NCBI GenBank assembly: GCA_963920665.1
Contig: OY987270.1
Span: 20,796,019-20,860,018, forward strand
Reading direction: 5' to 3'
Length of the DNA stretch: 64,000 bases
Source: Straminergon stramineum
Taxonomy: Eukaryota; Streptophyta; Bryopsida; Hypnales; Calliergonaceae
Translations under genes and position numbers: made by a program
In this document: piece after piece, positions 25,307 to 38,180 of the stretch
Layout of the letters: the number at the start of each line of letters is the position of its first letter
Numbering within the stretch: the first letter of the stretch is position 1
The notes under the pieces: model-generated
Database searches by the model: none
Told to the model about the DNA's origin: nothing
What the model saw: the letters and a program-made list of their open reading frames with translations, nothing else

Positions 25307-25536
25307 TTAACCCTTAAAGGACAGATTGGTGACCGTGGAAATATTCCCTTTTGGAACTGTGTGACATCATCTACTTTATAAAATCTAAAAATATTCATTA
25401 GAAGTCATACTATTGTAGAAGACTTACGCTTTTCTCACAAAATTCGAAGGATGAATAGTTGCAGTTCAGTCCTACATAGAGAGATTCTTTGTCATCCATT
25501 GGACACAAAACGTCCGTGTCAACGTTTAAGGGTTAA
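25307..25536 (-). mobile_element. TTAA-flanked element, family A copy 3 (complete)
   Basis: TTAA|CCCTTAAAGGAC at the left and GTCAACGTTTAAGGG|TTAA at the right, 230 bp. The body is the reverse complement of the 7844-8066 copy (GTGTGACATCATCTAC and TTTGTCATCCATTGGACA blocks). This is the reference copy for family A. Confidence 0.6.
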
Positions 25537-25974
25537 AGAAGATTGAAGGTAGAAACCTCAAGTCTCTTCAAAATAGATAGAGAATACAAAAGAAAATGAA
25601 ATCCGAAACAAGTAAATCATCCGGGAACTCAAATATGTTTTTGCAATCCGATTGCTCAACAGTTGAATACTCCCAAGGCTGCAACACACCAATTGAAAGC
25701 CTTGGGCATCAGTCGCGTGGTTGTAATTACTGAAGTAAATACATGGAAATTTGTCATGGAAATCCACAGAATAAGTTGTGGTCAAAAAAGACTACAGTAT
25801 TGCACTTGAGATACTTATTAAACAATTATTAGTGAGCTCATATTCCTAAACCAGGTTCGACAAAAAAAAGAGAAATGAAAGCATTTCAAACTACAAACTT
25901 GTTTGAGAAATAACTTAGAACTTCCTAATACCTGTCCATGTCCAGGAAATCTCTGCATCACATATAAAAGACCA

Positions 25975-26306
25975 TTAAGGTAGGAGGCTCGAAATCTGCA
26001 CAGGCTTTAAAACCGCACACCTCCTCAAATGTACACTGTGTGTACATGGGGTTTTTTCATCTTTACAGGGATGTACCAAAAGTGTACATTTGAGGAGGTG
26101 TGCGGTTTTAGAGCCCTATGCCATTTCGACTTCAAAAATTCATAACTAATGCTACAAAGCTCCAAAAAATATGAAACGACTTGGGTTAGATGTCAATTCC
26201 TCTTGTCTTTCAAGAAAAATTTACTGAAAAATATTTCAATAAGTTTCACCTCCCCAAAATTCAGTTTCAGCTCTTAGATGGGCGCTTTATGAACCTCCTA
26301 CCTTAA
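25975..26306 (+). mobile_element. TTAAGGTAG-type element, family F copy 2, with internal perfect inverted repeat
   Basis: TTAAGGTAGGAGGCTC at the left and GAACCTCCTACCTTAA at the right are inverted repeats ending in TTAA. Inside, 26009-26036 and 26082-26109 are an exact 28-bp inverted repeat around a 45-nt loop. Its right TTAA is also the left TTAA of the adjacent family B element. Confidence 0.6.
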
Positions 26307-26870
26307 CCCCGGAACGTCCAAACTCATCTCCAAAATCGATGATTTGAGAAAAATCATTATAAAGTGCTAATTGGAAGCTTTTTTTGGAATTGACATAGGA
26401 ATAAAAGTTGTAGAATGTGAGTCATAGATTCCATCTATATGGTTAAATTCACCAATGCTATCATTGACATTTTTGTTTCATAAATTTTGAAAGGGAAATT
26501 TCAAAATTCTTTCTTAATTCAATTATAAGTAAAATATTATCATTTTTTGAGGTAAATTTGTTGGAATGGATTTGAAATGAGGTTCTCTTCACATGGTGAT
26601 TTTTTTAATTTTTTTGCTCTTAAAACCTATAACCTCATTTTGGCAAATCTAGTTTTGAACTAAAGTCAATGCAATTTGGCCACTTGACATACTTGCATAT
26701 TTGTAATTTTAGAAAAATATGTACTCTAGTGACACCCTTTGATAGGACAACAACTTGATAAAGTATCTCCACAAATTAGGATGACTTTCATCCAAGAAAT
26801 ACTAAAAAGATACAATAGTTTCAATTTGTTCGTCATCCATTTTTTGGACGTTGGAGTGCTCCAAGGTTAA
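26303..26870 (-). mobile_element. TTAA-flanked element, family B copy 2
   Basis: TTAA|CCCCGGAACGTCC at the left and GGAGTGCTCCAAGG|TTAA at the right, 568 bp, matching the 10725-11302 copy in the opposite orientation along its whole length. Confidence 0.65.
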
Positions 26871-27262
26871 AGAAAAGCAAATCAAGTAATGCTCTTGAAA
26901 CTAACAAAGATCATATTCTAGCTTCGCATATCCATGAGTGATGAAATGAAAATAGGAGCAATTGAAAGCAATGCAAAGTGCCAAATGATAATAATTGTAG
27001 GTGAATATTGTTGTTGATCTTCAAGAAATTTGAAAAAGATTGACGTTTGGCATATAAAAAAGTCATAGAATTGCAAAATCAAGCTCTTACTACCAATTTT
27101 TTTTTAAATTCAAAAATCAATATCTCAGCTACCCCCGACCTCAAGTCCAAAGAACACATTAGGTGTAGTAGAAAAACAATTAACCACATGAGATACACTA
27201 CGCTAAGGAATCTTCATGCACCTCATTTGGTCCAGTGGACTCTTGACTTGTTTGAGGTAACT

Positions 27263-27412
27263 TAACCCTTAAACAACACCAAGGAGTTTTTTGGTCCAAT
27301 GGATGACAATGAATCTTTCTATGTAGGACAGAAGTGCGATTGTTCATCTTTGGAATTTTGTGCAAAAAGGAGAGATCTTGCACGGTAGTTTGACCTCCAA
27401 TGAGAAACATGG
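27263..27412 (+). mobile_element. TTAA element, family A fragment
   Basis: It begins TTAA|CCCTTAAACAACACC and contains TTTTGGTCCAATGGATGACA and GACAGAAGTGCGATTGTTCA like the other family A copies. Similarity fades at about 27412 and no second end is seen. Confidence 0.45.
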
Positions 27413-29535
27413 GGAATCATGATAAAGTAGAAACATTCCAAAGCATCCATGTTCCCATTCATGCACAGTAGAGTTCCCTTGAGGTGCCTCTTGGCTTTCA
27501 TTGAAGTGTCCCTCTACAATGTCATTAAATTTTTCCCTTACTTACAGTTGATTGGTTGATTGTTGATTTTGTAAAATTTTGATTTCATATCCACTTGTAT
27601 GACACTTTTAGTGGTCTAGAGAGTCGTCACTTTGAAAATTCACAAAAATTACATACCACATTTGAATTTTTTTTTTAAATTCATAATTTTCAATTGCTAA
27701 TATTACATGTGTATATATATAGCAAAAGGTGCCTTCAACTATGCTCAATTGCTTGTATAGAAGGTTTTGGGTGCTTCCATTGTAAGCTCTTAACCCTCTA
27801 ACTTAGAGTAAAGTGAGCCCTCTAATAGTAAGTTACTAGAACTTCCAAAAACTTCAATCAAAGTAATTCAATGATTACACAACAATCCATAACAAGAAAA
27901 CTAACATGAACTAAGATAAGTATAGGGTAGGGTCGGCACCTCTCTCCCAAATATTTATTTTTTCTGGAAAATAAGGTTCAATAGATGCTAAAAATATAAT
28001 GTTTTTTTGCCAATATTATTTTTTTAGCATACAATTTTTATTTTAAAAAATAATTTTCCTAAAATTTTGACATTTATTTTTAGAATTATTTTCCGCTGAC
28101 TGTACCTTGCACTCTCACCCAGGCTGAGAGATGAAAGCAAATGAGAATAGGGCTGTGCCTCCAACAATGAAGTCAGGTCTCCTAACAAGAAGTGCCTGCA
28201 AGATTCAATTAGTAATAATTTAAGAAAAGGACCCACGTTGCTTCATGAATTGTAGTGAGGATGATAGCAATCAAAACTTCTCTTATTTTGGTGCAAACTG
28301 ATTCAGAAAAACCCAGCTTATTATGTGGGTACATGTGCAAAAATGAACTCCAACCAACATACATGGAGACACCGCCAAGTAGCCATACCTAGTACGATAC
28401 TCATGATAAAAGGTAAAGCTTCAATGGATGCGTACTTGGTGGAACTTAGCACGACATAAGGTAGAACAACCCATTGCAATAAGAGGACCCCATATATAGT
28501 GGACACCTGGGAAATGACTCCATTACAAGTTTTTTCAATAAATTAGATTTGGGCAACAATTAGTGTCTTAGTTGACAATAATGGAGTGATTCTTGACCAC
28601 ATTAGGAACTTCCAACTTTTCACTATAAATTCATTATAAGACGTGATTTTTTGGGGCCTTCTATGTAAGAAAATATTGTGACTAGGTGTTTTAGATGACT
28701 AAAATGGGCATTATGGATACAATTTTTACTGGTTTTGAGGTAGTTTAGAAGACTCTTTTGGACTAAAATGGGTAGAACACTTCAAAAACTCATAACAAAT
28801 TCATAATTTGTTGAAAAATATAGTTGCAATTGCTCTTGTTGGTTCTCACACTTGTCTTTATGTGGGATTTTAAAAAAATTCAACAATGGTGTAAGGGCAA
28901 ATTCTTAATTTGACCACAATGGGTTTTTTTACCTTAGTAGAAGAGGCCTTATGTATCTAAATACAAATATGAATAGGCTTAGACTTCTCTTACTCACTTC
29001 ATCATTCAGTTAGAACATCCTTAGTTTGCACTTCATATAGGCACGGCAATAGCAAGTCTTGCGTGGGTCCAAAAAACACTTGCTCCAATGCTAACATCAC
29101 CTCCCACATTACCTTCACGAGCATGGCATTTCCTATCTTTGTCATGACATTTTTGGGCTTTCCTAGTGCTCTCCAAGTGAAATAGCAGAACCTCTAGCAA
29201 TGTCATGAGATCATTCCAAGCTAAAGAGGGAGCAAAAAAGGAACAAGGTCAACTAAAAATAATTGTTGTTATGATGAGTCAACAATTAGTGCCCACTCTT
29301 GTAAAAGTCCCATTTGTCACCTAGCAAGGTTTTGTAAAGCCTCCATATTGCATCTGCATTGGAAAGCTCCACCCTCCATTACACACTTTTAAAAAGAGGG
29401 CCTAAAAGGAGGCATTGCACTTCCTTTTGAAGTGGCCATATATTATGTACAAATTGAAGATGCTCTTATCCCTAAACAATGGATTCAAGAAATCAAGTCT
29501 AGAGTCATTTCATTGATGCTCTAAAATCAAAGCCG
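27413..29535. other. No recognisable gene
   Basis: AT-rich intergenic sequence. A lone TTAACCCTCTAACTT at about 27792 looks like an unpaired element end. No coding evidence. Confidence 0.4.
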
Positions 29536-29538
29536 CAT

Positions 29539-29701
29539 CACTAGAAGAAATTTGTGTTTGCCTCAACAAAATCTACAAGGCATGTTTGTTGAGGCAAACA
29601 CAAAATCTCTGTTGAAAAACGCAGAAAACGTAGATTTTATGTTTGCCTCAACAAACACGTCATGTAGATTTTGTTGAGGCAAACATAGATTTCTTCTAGT
29701 G
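29539..29701. mobile_element. CACTA-type MITE with TSD CAT
   Basis: It begins CACTAGAAGAAATTTGTGTT and ends in the reverse complement, TTTCTTCTAGTG. Both arms, about 70 bp each, are nearly perfect complements and each contains two inverted copies of TTTGTTGAGGCAAACA-type sequence. The flanking bases are CAT on both sides (29536-29538 and 29702-29704). The ends plus a 3-bp duplication are the signature of CACTA (En/Spm) transposition. Confidence 0.85.
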
Positions 29702-30638
29702 CATTGAGTAGAACCATGATGACATTTTTGTTTCTAAGAGATCAAGGTGCATGCACCTTCTTCAACTTGGTGGACTTAATCCTAATTTCATTAATTTTGT
29801 GGATAATGTCCATTATTTGCACTTGGTGGATGTTCCAATTGTATGTTTTTTTCTACAAACCAAAGATCATCAAATGCATGTAAGGATTGGTGCAATTAAT
29901 TCTATATATTAACAATGATTGAGAATTTGGAGTCTTGAAGTATGTTGGTAACTGACACTATTGAAGTGCTTGTGGTTTGTTGTATGTGAAATATTTTATA
30001 CAAAAAGTTCACAATCTTCACCACAAAGTATATATTGGAGAAGGCCCTCTACTAATTCCATTTTTGAATTTTTATATTGTACACTTCAATGTGAAATTTT
30101 AATGGTGTCCATTCTACATGTGTCACTAACTAGTACTTTTATGTGTAACCTATAGCACATATTGAAGTACATATCTACTTTGCACATTCTTTATGTATCT
30201 TGAAATGTTTTGAGTATGGTTTATGAATCTTGTGTTTCATTGCTTCAATCCACTATAATATATCTAGTACTTGGCATGGCATAATTTGAGCACAATTTTT
30301 CTAAACTTGAAAACAATTGTATATGCAAATTGTTGGGATGTGATTTTGGATTATTTGAGCTTCCTTGTTTGGAGTAGACTTAGATGAAAAATCTAGGGAT
30401 TTGAAAATTTACATTGAATTGCAGATTTTATAAAATAAGAGATTTTCATAGATTTAGTACTGTAGGTAGAATTCAAATATATTCTTTGAAAATTTGAAAT
30501 GCATTGTAGACTTTTGTGCTTGATCAATATCTACATAGGGGTAGTTGAAGTGAGTGTCTACAACAAAAAATGGAAAAAGACTCAAATAAAGCATATTGTT
30601 TCAAACTATAATACATAAAAGTACTGAATACATTGCTA

Positions 30639-31358
30639 GAGATCATTGAAAGAAAAACTTGTACTATTTTCTATCACACCCTACACTCTAATATGTTTTT
30701 TGGCCATAACTTTTGTACCATGACTCCAAAAGATTTAAGATTCTTATGTAAGGTGCTCAAGACCATTATACACCTTGTCTAAATTTCCTCCCATTTTCCA
30801 AAAATATTTTCAATCCAAATTTAGTCCCCAATTCTATATCATACTTGTCAATTTGGAGATTTTAGAATGATTTTGTACCCAAAAAAAGAATTTGGAGATG
30901 AAATTTGGAAGAAATGATCTTCTAGGAGAGTAAAAGCTACAATTTAAAGGAATCATGATGTATGTTGTATGGAAGTCTATAAAGTGAGCTTCTTTTTGCT
31001 TGCATTTCAAAACATGCAAAATATTATTTCGGTGGTTCTTTTGGTGAATAGCCATCTTCATAGAGTTCTAACAAATAGATTTTTTTCTTAATTTCTATTA
31101 TAAATTTTTTTCCTTTTTTTTCCAAATTAAAACATTAAAGTATCTATTTCCTTGAGATTTAGCACTTTTTTAGTTTTCCTACTTAGAGAATTTTTCTATG
31201 CTTTCTTCCTAGGGTACAATCATCTTCAAGGTATATAAGTTGACCATATTTTTTTTAAATTTAAAAATAATTTTTTTACTTTGAAGCTACTCCACAAAAA
31301 TAAGCATGAGTATTGTGAAAATGCAACAAAATCAACAAGTGTTTCTTCCAATTATCCC
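30639..31358 (-). mobile_element. TIR element, family G, degenerate copy
   Basis: Matches the 722-bp element at 50703-51424 in the opposite orientation end to end: GAGATCATTGAAAGAAAAAC at the left corresponds to the other copy's GGGTGATTGCAAGAAACACC, and GTGTTTCTTCCAATTATCCC closes the right. The central block, with AAATGCAAGCARAAAGAAGC on the minus strand, is shared. Confidence 0.6.
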
Positions 31359-31942
31359 TATACTTGATATTATAAGCTTGATTTCTTGATCATGACCTTC
31401 CCATAAAATGCTATCTAGTTGTGCCATCTTTGTATTATTTTCTTTCCCCCCTAAGTTAGTCACAATGTTATTTGAGATGTGGAAGGGACACATCTTTTGC
31501 AATTCTTTTTATGTATTTCCATGCATTATAGGAAGATTGGCATGAAATTATATTTATTAGATTTGATTGTTCTAATTCATTTTCTAGAAAATGAATTAGT
31601 AACCTTCAATTCCAAACTCACTTATAATTCCTCTCAAATTTTTGAGTTATTTCTATATTTCACACTCTAGAAACTAGTTTTTTGTTCCTCAAAATCTAAA
31701 GGGTTAATTGAAGGTGATCGAATGCTTATAAATTAAAATTGAAACCCTTTCCATAGAAAACTCAATCATATAGTTGCAACTTTCTATGAAACAATCATAT
31801 TGGCAATCATCTATAAATGCTCACATGCAAAGTTGGTCACGAATTCATCATCCAATTCTCCATGTTTTTCATAGCTACTACTAAAGGTAGAAGTATGTGA
31901 TTCCATTCACCCCCATTTCTTGTTAAATTCATGTCTATTCAA

Positions 31943-32263
31943 GTGTCAGTATAACAAAACATGGTAAAGAAAAACCGCACTAAAATTCGAGTGTGGTTCT
32001 TTTGACCACGTTTTCATGCATGTGCATGTAGTGGGCTATTAACCTTTTTTCAATTTACGACTGCAATTATTAGAATTTTGGGGTGTGTAATATACCGTTG
32101 GAAAGTTCTTTTCAATACCTTTCCAATGGTATATTACACGCCCCAAAATTCTAAAAATTGAAATTAAAAATTGCAAAAAAAGTTAGTTGCACTTGTAGTG
32201 GGCCTCCACAAAAACGTGGTCAAAAGAACCACACTCGATTTTGAGTTATGTTATATTGTGTCA
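31943..32263. mobile_element. Foldback (long inverted repeat) element
   Basis: Two arms run from about GTGTCAGTATAACAAAAC at the left to GTTATATTGTGTCA at the right. The outer arms pair GTGTGGTTCTTTTGACCACG with CGTGGTCAAAAGAACCACAC exactly. The central arms around 32075-32110 and 32118-32152 are almost perfect. About 321 bp with no coding capacity. The terminal bases and target duplication are uncertain. Confidence 0.65.
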
Positions 32264-33355
32264 TGAATATGACATCAAATTGTTTACCTCGAATAGCTCC
32301 TACTTTAGAAATGGTGCTTCATGGTTGTAAAGTAACAAACTTCTAGTGAATGAAAAGGAATGATGCTTTCTAGTATAATTTTGCTCCTTCTTACTAGCTC
32401 TTAGCTCTTGTTAGTGATTTTAGTCCTAGAAAATATCTTCTTCAAATTTGAACTTCTAACTAAGAAAAGAAGGTTTCCTTTCCAATTAGAAATATAGAAA
32501 AAAATCAGAAATTTGGATATTTCATTGCAATTTGAACTTTGGGCATATAACCATGGTCTACTAAAGTATAATTATAATTTCGAATCATAAAAGTAACCTA
32601 GAAAATTAGTTAAATTTAATTTATAGCTAAGAGCCTTGGTGTAATTTTCAAATGTTAAAAAAAATATTATTTGATCAATATAAATTTGATAAGTATTTGA
32701 TGTGAATATTCCACTTGCTTACCCAAAATTCAAGGTAGTTTCAAATATTCACAACAAAAATGTAATTGGAAATTTTATGTATTATCAAAGTATGAAAATT
32801 TCATCTTGAAAACATGCAATAAAGTAAATGTTTTGTATCTAGTCGAATGGGAAATTAGACCATTAAGAATGAAGGATTTTGAAACTCAAGAACATGTGGA
32901 TTAAATTGGAAATACTAACTAGGGTATTTTTCCTTGAACTTCCAAAAGAGGATAAAATCATCTTCAATTCCAAATTAGTGATTGGTAGGCTACTTTGTTG
33001 GGCGATAGGGGTGCATATGTGAAAGAGACTACAAGTGCACTTCTATTTCCATTGAAGTCCAATGCAAAATCACTTTAGTTTGGGTTTGATGTGCACAAGT
33101 TTAAATTATCTTCTATTCTTTTTTCGCTATAAGAAATCCCCATTTTTTTGGGACGTTAGCATCAAACAAGTATGTTTTTGAAAACACAAGCTTGAAGATA
33201 CAATTGCTACCATGGGAGGCAAAATTTAGTTGGATGTTTTAAAAAAACGTGAAAATGTCACATGCACAACAAGCTCATGTCCTATGTGACAGGAATGTTT
33301 TGCTAGATATTGAAAAAAACAGAGGTGCGTTTTCTACAATGTCTAAGAAAACGAT

Positions 33356-34741
33356 GTCGAGTAGAGAGGCCTTGCCTTGGGAAACACGGGGCTTCTAGCT
33401 GCAACTAGATGTCGCCCAAATAATGGAAGATCTCGTGGTCATATAAAGTCATAAACATAATAATAAACCCCCAGATGATGTCATATGAACCAAAATACCA
33501 ACACATTTCCATACACCCTTCAAAAGATGTCATGGAGTCTCAATATACATCATGTGTGGTAAAAAATAGTAGAATAAAAAATCATATCCTTCATAAACTC
33601 CCCTTGAAGAAGTGTCTGATAGATAAATGAGTTCCACGTCCGCTCTACAACTCCAAACTAAGAGTGTGATAAGTCCCTGGAAAGCTAACAAAAAGTTCTA
33701 CAACCTCTCCAAAATTCACTCAAAACTAAGATACTGTCCAACTTTTATGGTCGGTCAAAGTTCACCCTTCCCAACTCAAAGGCAGCTCACCTATACTTCA
33801 CTCCCAAGCACATAATTTTCACATATTACCTCCAAACCAAGAAAATAAATGCATTTTGGAAATTTAACATGAATATCTATAAGATCCCCAAGTTTCACTC
33901 AAATCTAAAGTACTTTCCACATTTCATAGTCTTTCAAAGTTCACACACTTGAAAACCCGAAAGTGTCTCTTTACCCTTTCACTCTCAAGCCCATAACTTT
34001 CACATAATAAGTCCAAATTAAAAAAATAAAATCATTTTGGAAATCTAAAAAAATTATCTACAAACTACCTAAGTTTCACTCAAAACTAAAGTACTGTCCA
34101 CCTTTCATAGCCTTTCAAAGTTCACTTTCTTGAAAGTTTGAGGCAACTCCACAATACTTCACTCCCAAACTCATAACTTACATATACTACCTCCAAATTT
34201 AATGAGTGATAGCTTTTTGGAAACAAAAAAATAAAATACACAAACTCTCAAAATTTCATTACCAAAATCCCCATGTACAATGTGCAATGCCCATCCAAAG
34301 TGACGGGTTTCTCTAAGCAAACAAGGAAGAGGAAAAAGATGACCCTCTACCTCAACCTCCATGGCATCCACCTAAGCTTGTGAATTTTGGCCACTAAGAT
34401 GCCACATGGGCCATAATATACCCATGGGCCACCTCCTATCCTTGGTAAGTCTATCCACATCACCTACGTGGACTTCTAATCCATTAAAAAAGAAAAGAAA
34501 AGGTAAAACAAGCTTTACTTTTTGTTTTTTTACAACTTCAAATAAACAAACTAAAATATTAAAATAATTTCTAATATAGAAATCAAAGAACTAAATGTTT
34601 GTCAAATAGAGGTAAAAAAAAAGGTTTAAGTGGAGTATGACCCCATTTGTTTCTTGAGACTCTAAAAAAAAAACCCTCCAATTTAACAAACAATTATGTA
34701 TTTTCACATAATGAACGCATTTACAATGTGACAATGCGGAC
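33356..34741 (+). repeat. Long direct repeat, copy 1, with ~180-bp internal units
   Basis: Begins TGTCGAGTAGAGAGGCCTTG and ends ACAATGTGACA; the second copy is at 36612-38180. Within it a diverged ~180-bp unit recurs about three times (starts near 33713, 33889 and 34072). Each unit carries AAGTTTCACTCAAA, then ACTGTCCACCTTTCATAG, then a TTCACTCYCAAGC block, then CATTTTGGAAA. Short minus-strand ORFs here are by-products of the repeat. Confidence 0.75.
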
Positions 34742-36120
34742 TTGCCATATTAGTAAGGGATTTTGGTTTGACTACAGGTAAGTTATTGAAAGTTATTGTA
34801 GGCTCAAGTAGAACACTAACCACATGTAAAAAACATAGAGAAGGGACAACTCCTTAGCATCTTTTCCTAAAAACCTTGCATAGATGGATGGAAAAGCTGT
34901 GAATAATTTCATATTCCATTGTATTTCCAATATAGTACAAATTGTATTAGTAACTCCTAAAAAATTAGTCTAATGCATTCTAGCATATAGAATTTCCATA
35001 AAAATGTGTTTCCATGCTCTCATATACTTTAGATTACGACATATTTTGTTGGCACTTTCTAAAAAGTCATTTCCCAATTGTGTTGCAAATGAAATTGTTG
35101 TTCTGCTTTAGGTATTTTCTTAATTTTCTTGCAAAAAACAAGAAATATTGAAAATAAGACATTGATTTAGCATTACCTTCTATAGTGTATTGCAGTAATT
35201 CATTCTCCATTGAGGGGTTCTAAATAATTGGATTGCAAATAGATTAAAAGACATTGCATTCTTTGTATTATAGCCGGGTTCCAAATGTCTCGCACTCATT
35301 TTTCTTTGCATATTCACCAAAAGTTATGCTATGATCTCAGAATTGTAAGAGGGAATTTTTCTTCTATAAATTAAGATTCATTCCAATTTCATAATTTTGT
35401 GAATCTAAAATTATTTTGATAGTGTAGTCTTGTAATGAAACTATAGGAGTAGGTGTTCACCTTCTACTATTATTTCAATGACATTTCAACCCTAAATGAA
35501 GAGGGCACCAACTTCTAGTGCTGACTAAACTTTGAAGTTAAAAAGATTTCTCAATTACTCCTTGCTTTCATTAGTAATTTTTATTTAAGGTGTCTTCTTG
35601 AAGTGTAGGTTCAACATTGGACATTCGATTTGAATGATGAATGATTATGATTTTCCAATTCAAGATTTAGAGCTACCTTGCTTGCTGTAAAATTTCATTT
35701 TCTATTTTTGAGAGCTTTTATCAATGAGCATGAACTACACTACATCTTGGAAGGAAAATAAAAATAAAAAATCTTTTTCACAAGAAATGGAATGCATATG
35801 AAGAAACTGTGGGATTTCTTGAAGCACATTTTTTTCAATGGGGACCACCATTTTGGATTTGGCATGGAATAAGAAGAATGATTGAAAGACTACTAATGAC
35901 TTGCACAAAACTTTGAACACCCTCATGATCATACAATATCAATGCATGAATGATCTTCTTTTGCTTCATTTTTCCAAAGATAGTACAATATGTCTAGTTT
36001 GACTTTGTATGGTTATGATTGTTAACTTCTAGATGAAAGTGGTAAAATTTTTGAGTTCTTGTTCAAATTATATCAAATTCAAGAAAACTGAAGGGAAGGC
36101 TTCGTTTTTTTTTAATTTTT

Positions 36121-36123
<3 letters not shown>

Positions 36124-36153
<30 letters not shown>
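36124..36153. repeat. (TG)n microsatellite
   Basis: About 15 uninterrupted TG units between the two long direct repeats. Confidence 0.9.
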
Positions 36154-36154
<1 letters not shown>

Positions 36155-36611
36155 GAATTGCTCTTGTAAATTTTATTTTAGGAACGCTTTTGAATGATGT
36201 GAAAAGAATATTTGCATTGAATCGAAAGACGTATGTTCTACAAAATACATTAAAACCTAGTATACAAAACTATTTAGAGATTACCTTATATAATGTTATT
36301 CAAAATTAACTTTAGTTTCACAATTCTACCCAACATTCTTGTAATTCAAATTCATTGATATTGCATTTGAAGATGGTATTATGCCATGCACTATTACTTT
36401 TTCTTTTTGTATTTTGCATTTCTTAGAAGTTATTTCATTTTTCTAATTTCTAAATTTTTGGTTATGCTTTTTTCATTTTTTTGCAATCATCAAAGATTTC
36501 ATTTATTTTTCTATATTTTTATTTTTTTCCACATATATATGAAAATTCCAAAATAAACATAAGTTCTCTTAATGTTGTAATCATTGAATGTGGAACTATC
36601 AAGAAACCTGT

Positions 36612-38180
36612 TGTCAAGTAGAGAGGCCTTGCCTTGGAAAAATGCGGGGCTTTTAGTTGCAACTATATGTGATCCAAATAATGGAAGATCCCGTGGTTAT
36701 ATAAAATCACAAACATAATAATAAACCCTCAGATGATGTCATAAGAACCAAAATACTATCACATCTCCATATATCCCTCTAAAGATGTCATGGAGTCTCA
36801 ATATACATCATATGTGATAAAAGATAGTAGAAAAAGTCATATCCTCCATAAACTCCTTTTGGAGAAGTGTTTGATAGAAAAATGAGTGTCACAAGCGCTC
36901 TACAACTCTAAACTAAGAGTGTGATATATTCCTGAAAATTTAACAATAAGTTCTACAACTTCTCCAAAATTCACTCAAAACTAAGATACTGTCCGATTTT
37001 TATGGTCGGTCAAATTTTACCCTTCCCATTTCAAAGGCAGTTCACCTATACTTCACTCCCAAGCACATACTTTCACATACTAACTTCAAACCAAAATAAT
37101 AAACTCATTTTGGAAAGATAACATAAATATCTACAACTTTCCTAAGTTTCACTTACATCTAAAGTATTGTCCACCTTCCATAGCCCTCAAAAGTTCACTC
37201 TCTTGAAATCCGAAAGTAGCTCTTCACCTCTTCACTCCCAAGACCATAACTTCCACATACTAACACCAAACTAAGAAAATAAGCTCATTTTGGAAAGATA
37301 ACATGAATATCTACAACCTCCTGAAGTTTCACTCAAATCTAAAGTACTGTCCCACTTTCATAGCCTTTAAAAGTTCACTCTTTGGAAACCCGAAAGTAGC
37401 TCTTCACCCTTTCACTCTTAAGCCCATAATTTTCACATACTACCCCTAAACCAAAAAAGTAAACCCATTTTGGAAAGCTAAAAGAAGTATCTACAACTTC
37501 TCCAAGTTTCACTCAAATATAAGGTACTGTCCACCTTTTATAGTCTACTAAAGCTCATTCTCTTGAAAGTTTGAGGCAGCTCCACAACACTTCACTCCTA
37601 AACTCATAACTTACATATACTACCTCCAAATTTAGTGAATGATAGCTTTTTAGAAACAAAAAAACAAGATACACAAGCTCTTGAAGTTTCGTTGTAAAAA
37701 CCTCTATGTACAATGTGCAATGGCCTCCCCAAAGTGACAAGTTCTCCTAAGCAAACAAGGAAGAGGAAGAAAATGACCCTCCACCTCATCTACCACCTCA
37801 ACCTCCATGCCATTCACCTAAGTTAGTGGATTTCGGCCACTAAGATGCCACATGGGCCATAAAACACCCATGTGCCACCTCTTATCCTTGATAAGTTTAT
37901 CCACATCATCTACGTGGACTTCTAATCCATTAAAAACACCAAAGAAAGGTAAAACAATCTTTACCTTTTGTTTTTTTACAACTTCAAACAAACTCACTAA
38001 AATATTAAAACATTTTCAAGTATAAAAATTAAAGAACTAAATGTTTGTCAAATAGAAGTAAAAAAAAGAGTTCAAGTGGAGTATGACCCCATTTATTTCT
38101 TGAGACTCTAGAAAAAAAAACCTCCAATTTAACGAACAATTATGTATTTTCACATAATGAACGCATTTACAATGCGACAC
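36612..38180 (+). repeat. Long direct repeat, copy 2, with an extra ~180-bp unit
   Basis: Begins TGTCAAGTAGAGAGGCCTTG and ends ACAATGCGACA, parallel to 33356-34741. It is about 180 bp longer because the internal unit is present roughly four times (starts near 36966, 37144, 37325 and 37504). The TGTC...GACA boundaries would also suit long terminal repeats, but I see neither a primer-binding site inside nor a target duplication outside. Confidence 0.75.

Noticed and set aside
34171..37789. Similar ORFs of 61-66 codons at 34171-34371 and 37604-37789
   Set aside because: They come from the ~180-bp units of the long direct repeats and are not separate genes.
33356..38180. LTR retrotransposon with 1.4-1.6-kb LTRs
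   Set aside because: TGTC...GACA ends are suggestive, but no PBS, polypurine tract or target duplication was found; CACTA-like outer ends explain the locus better.
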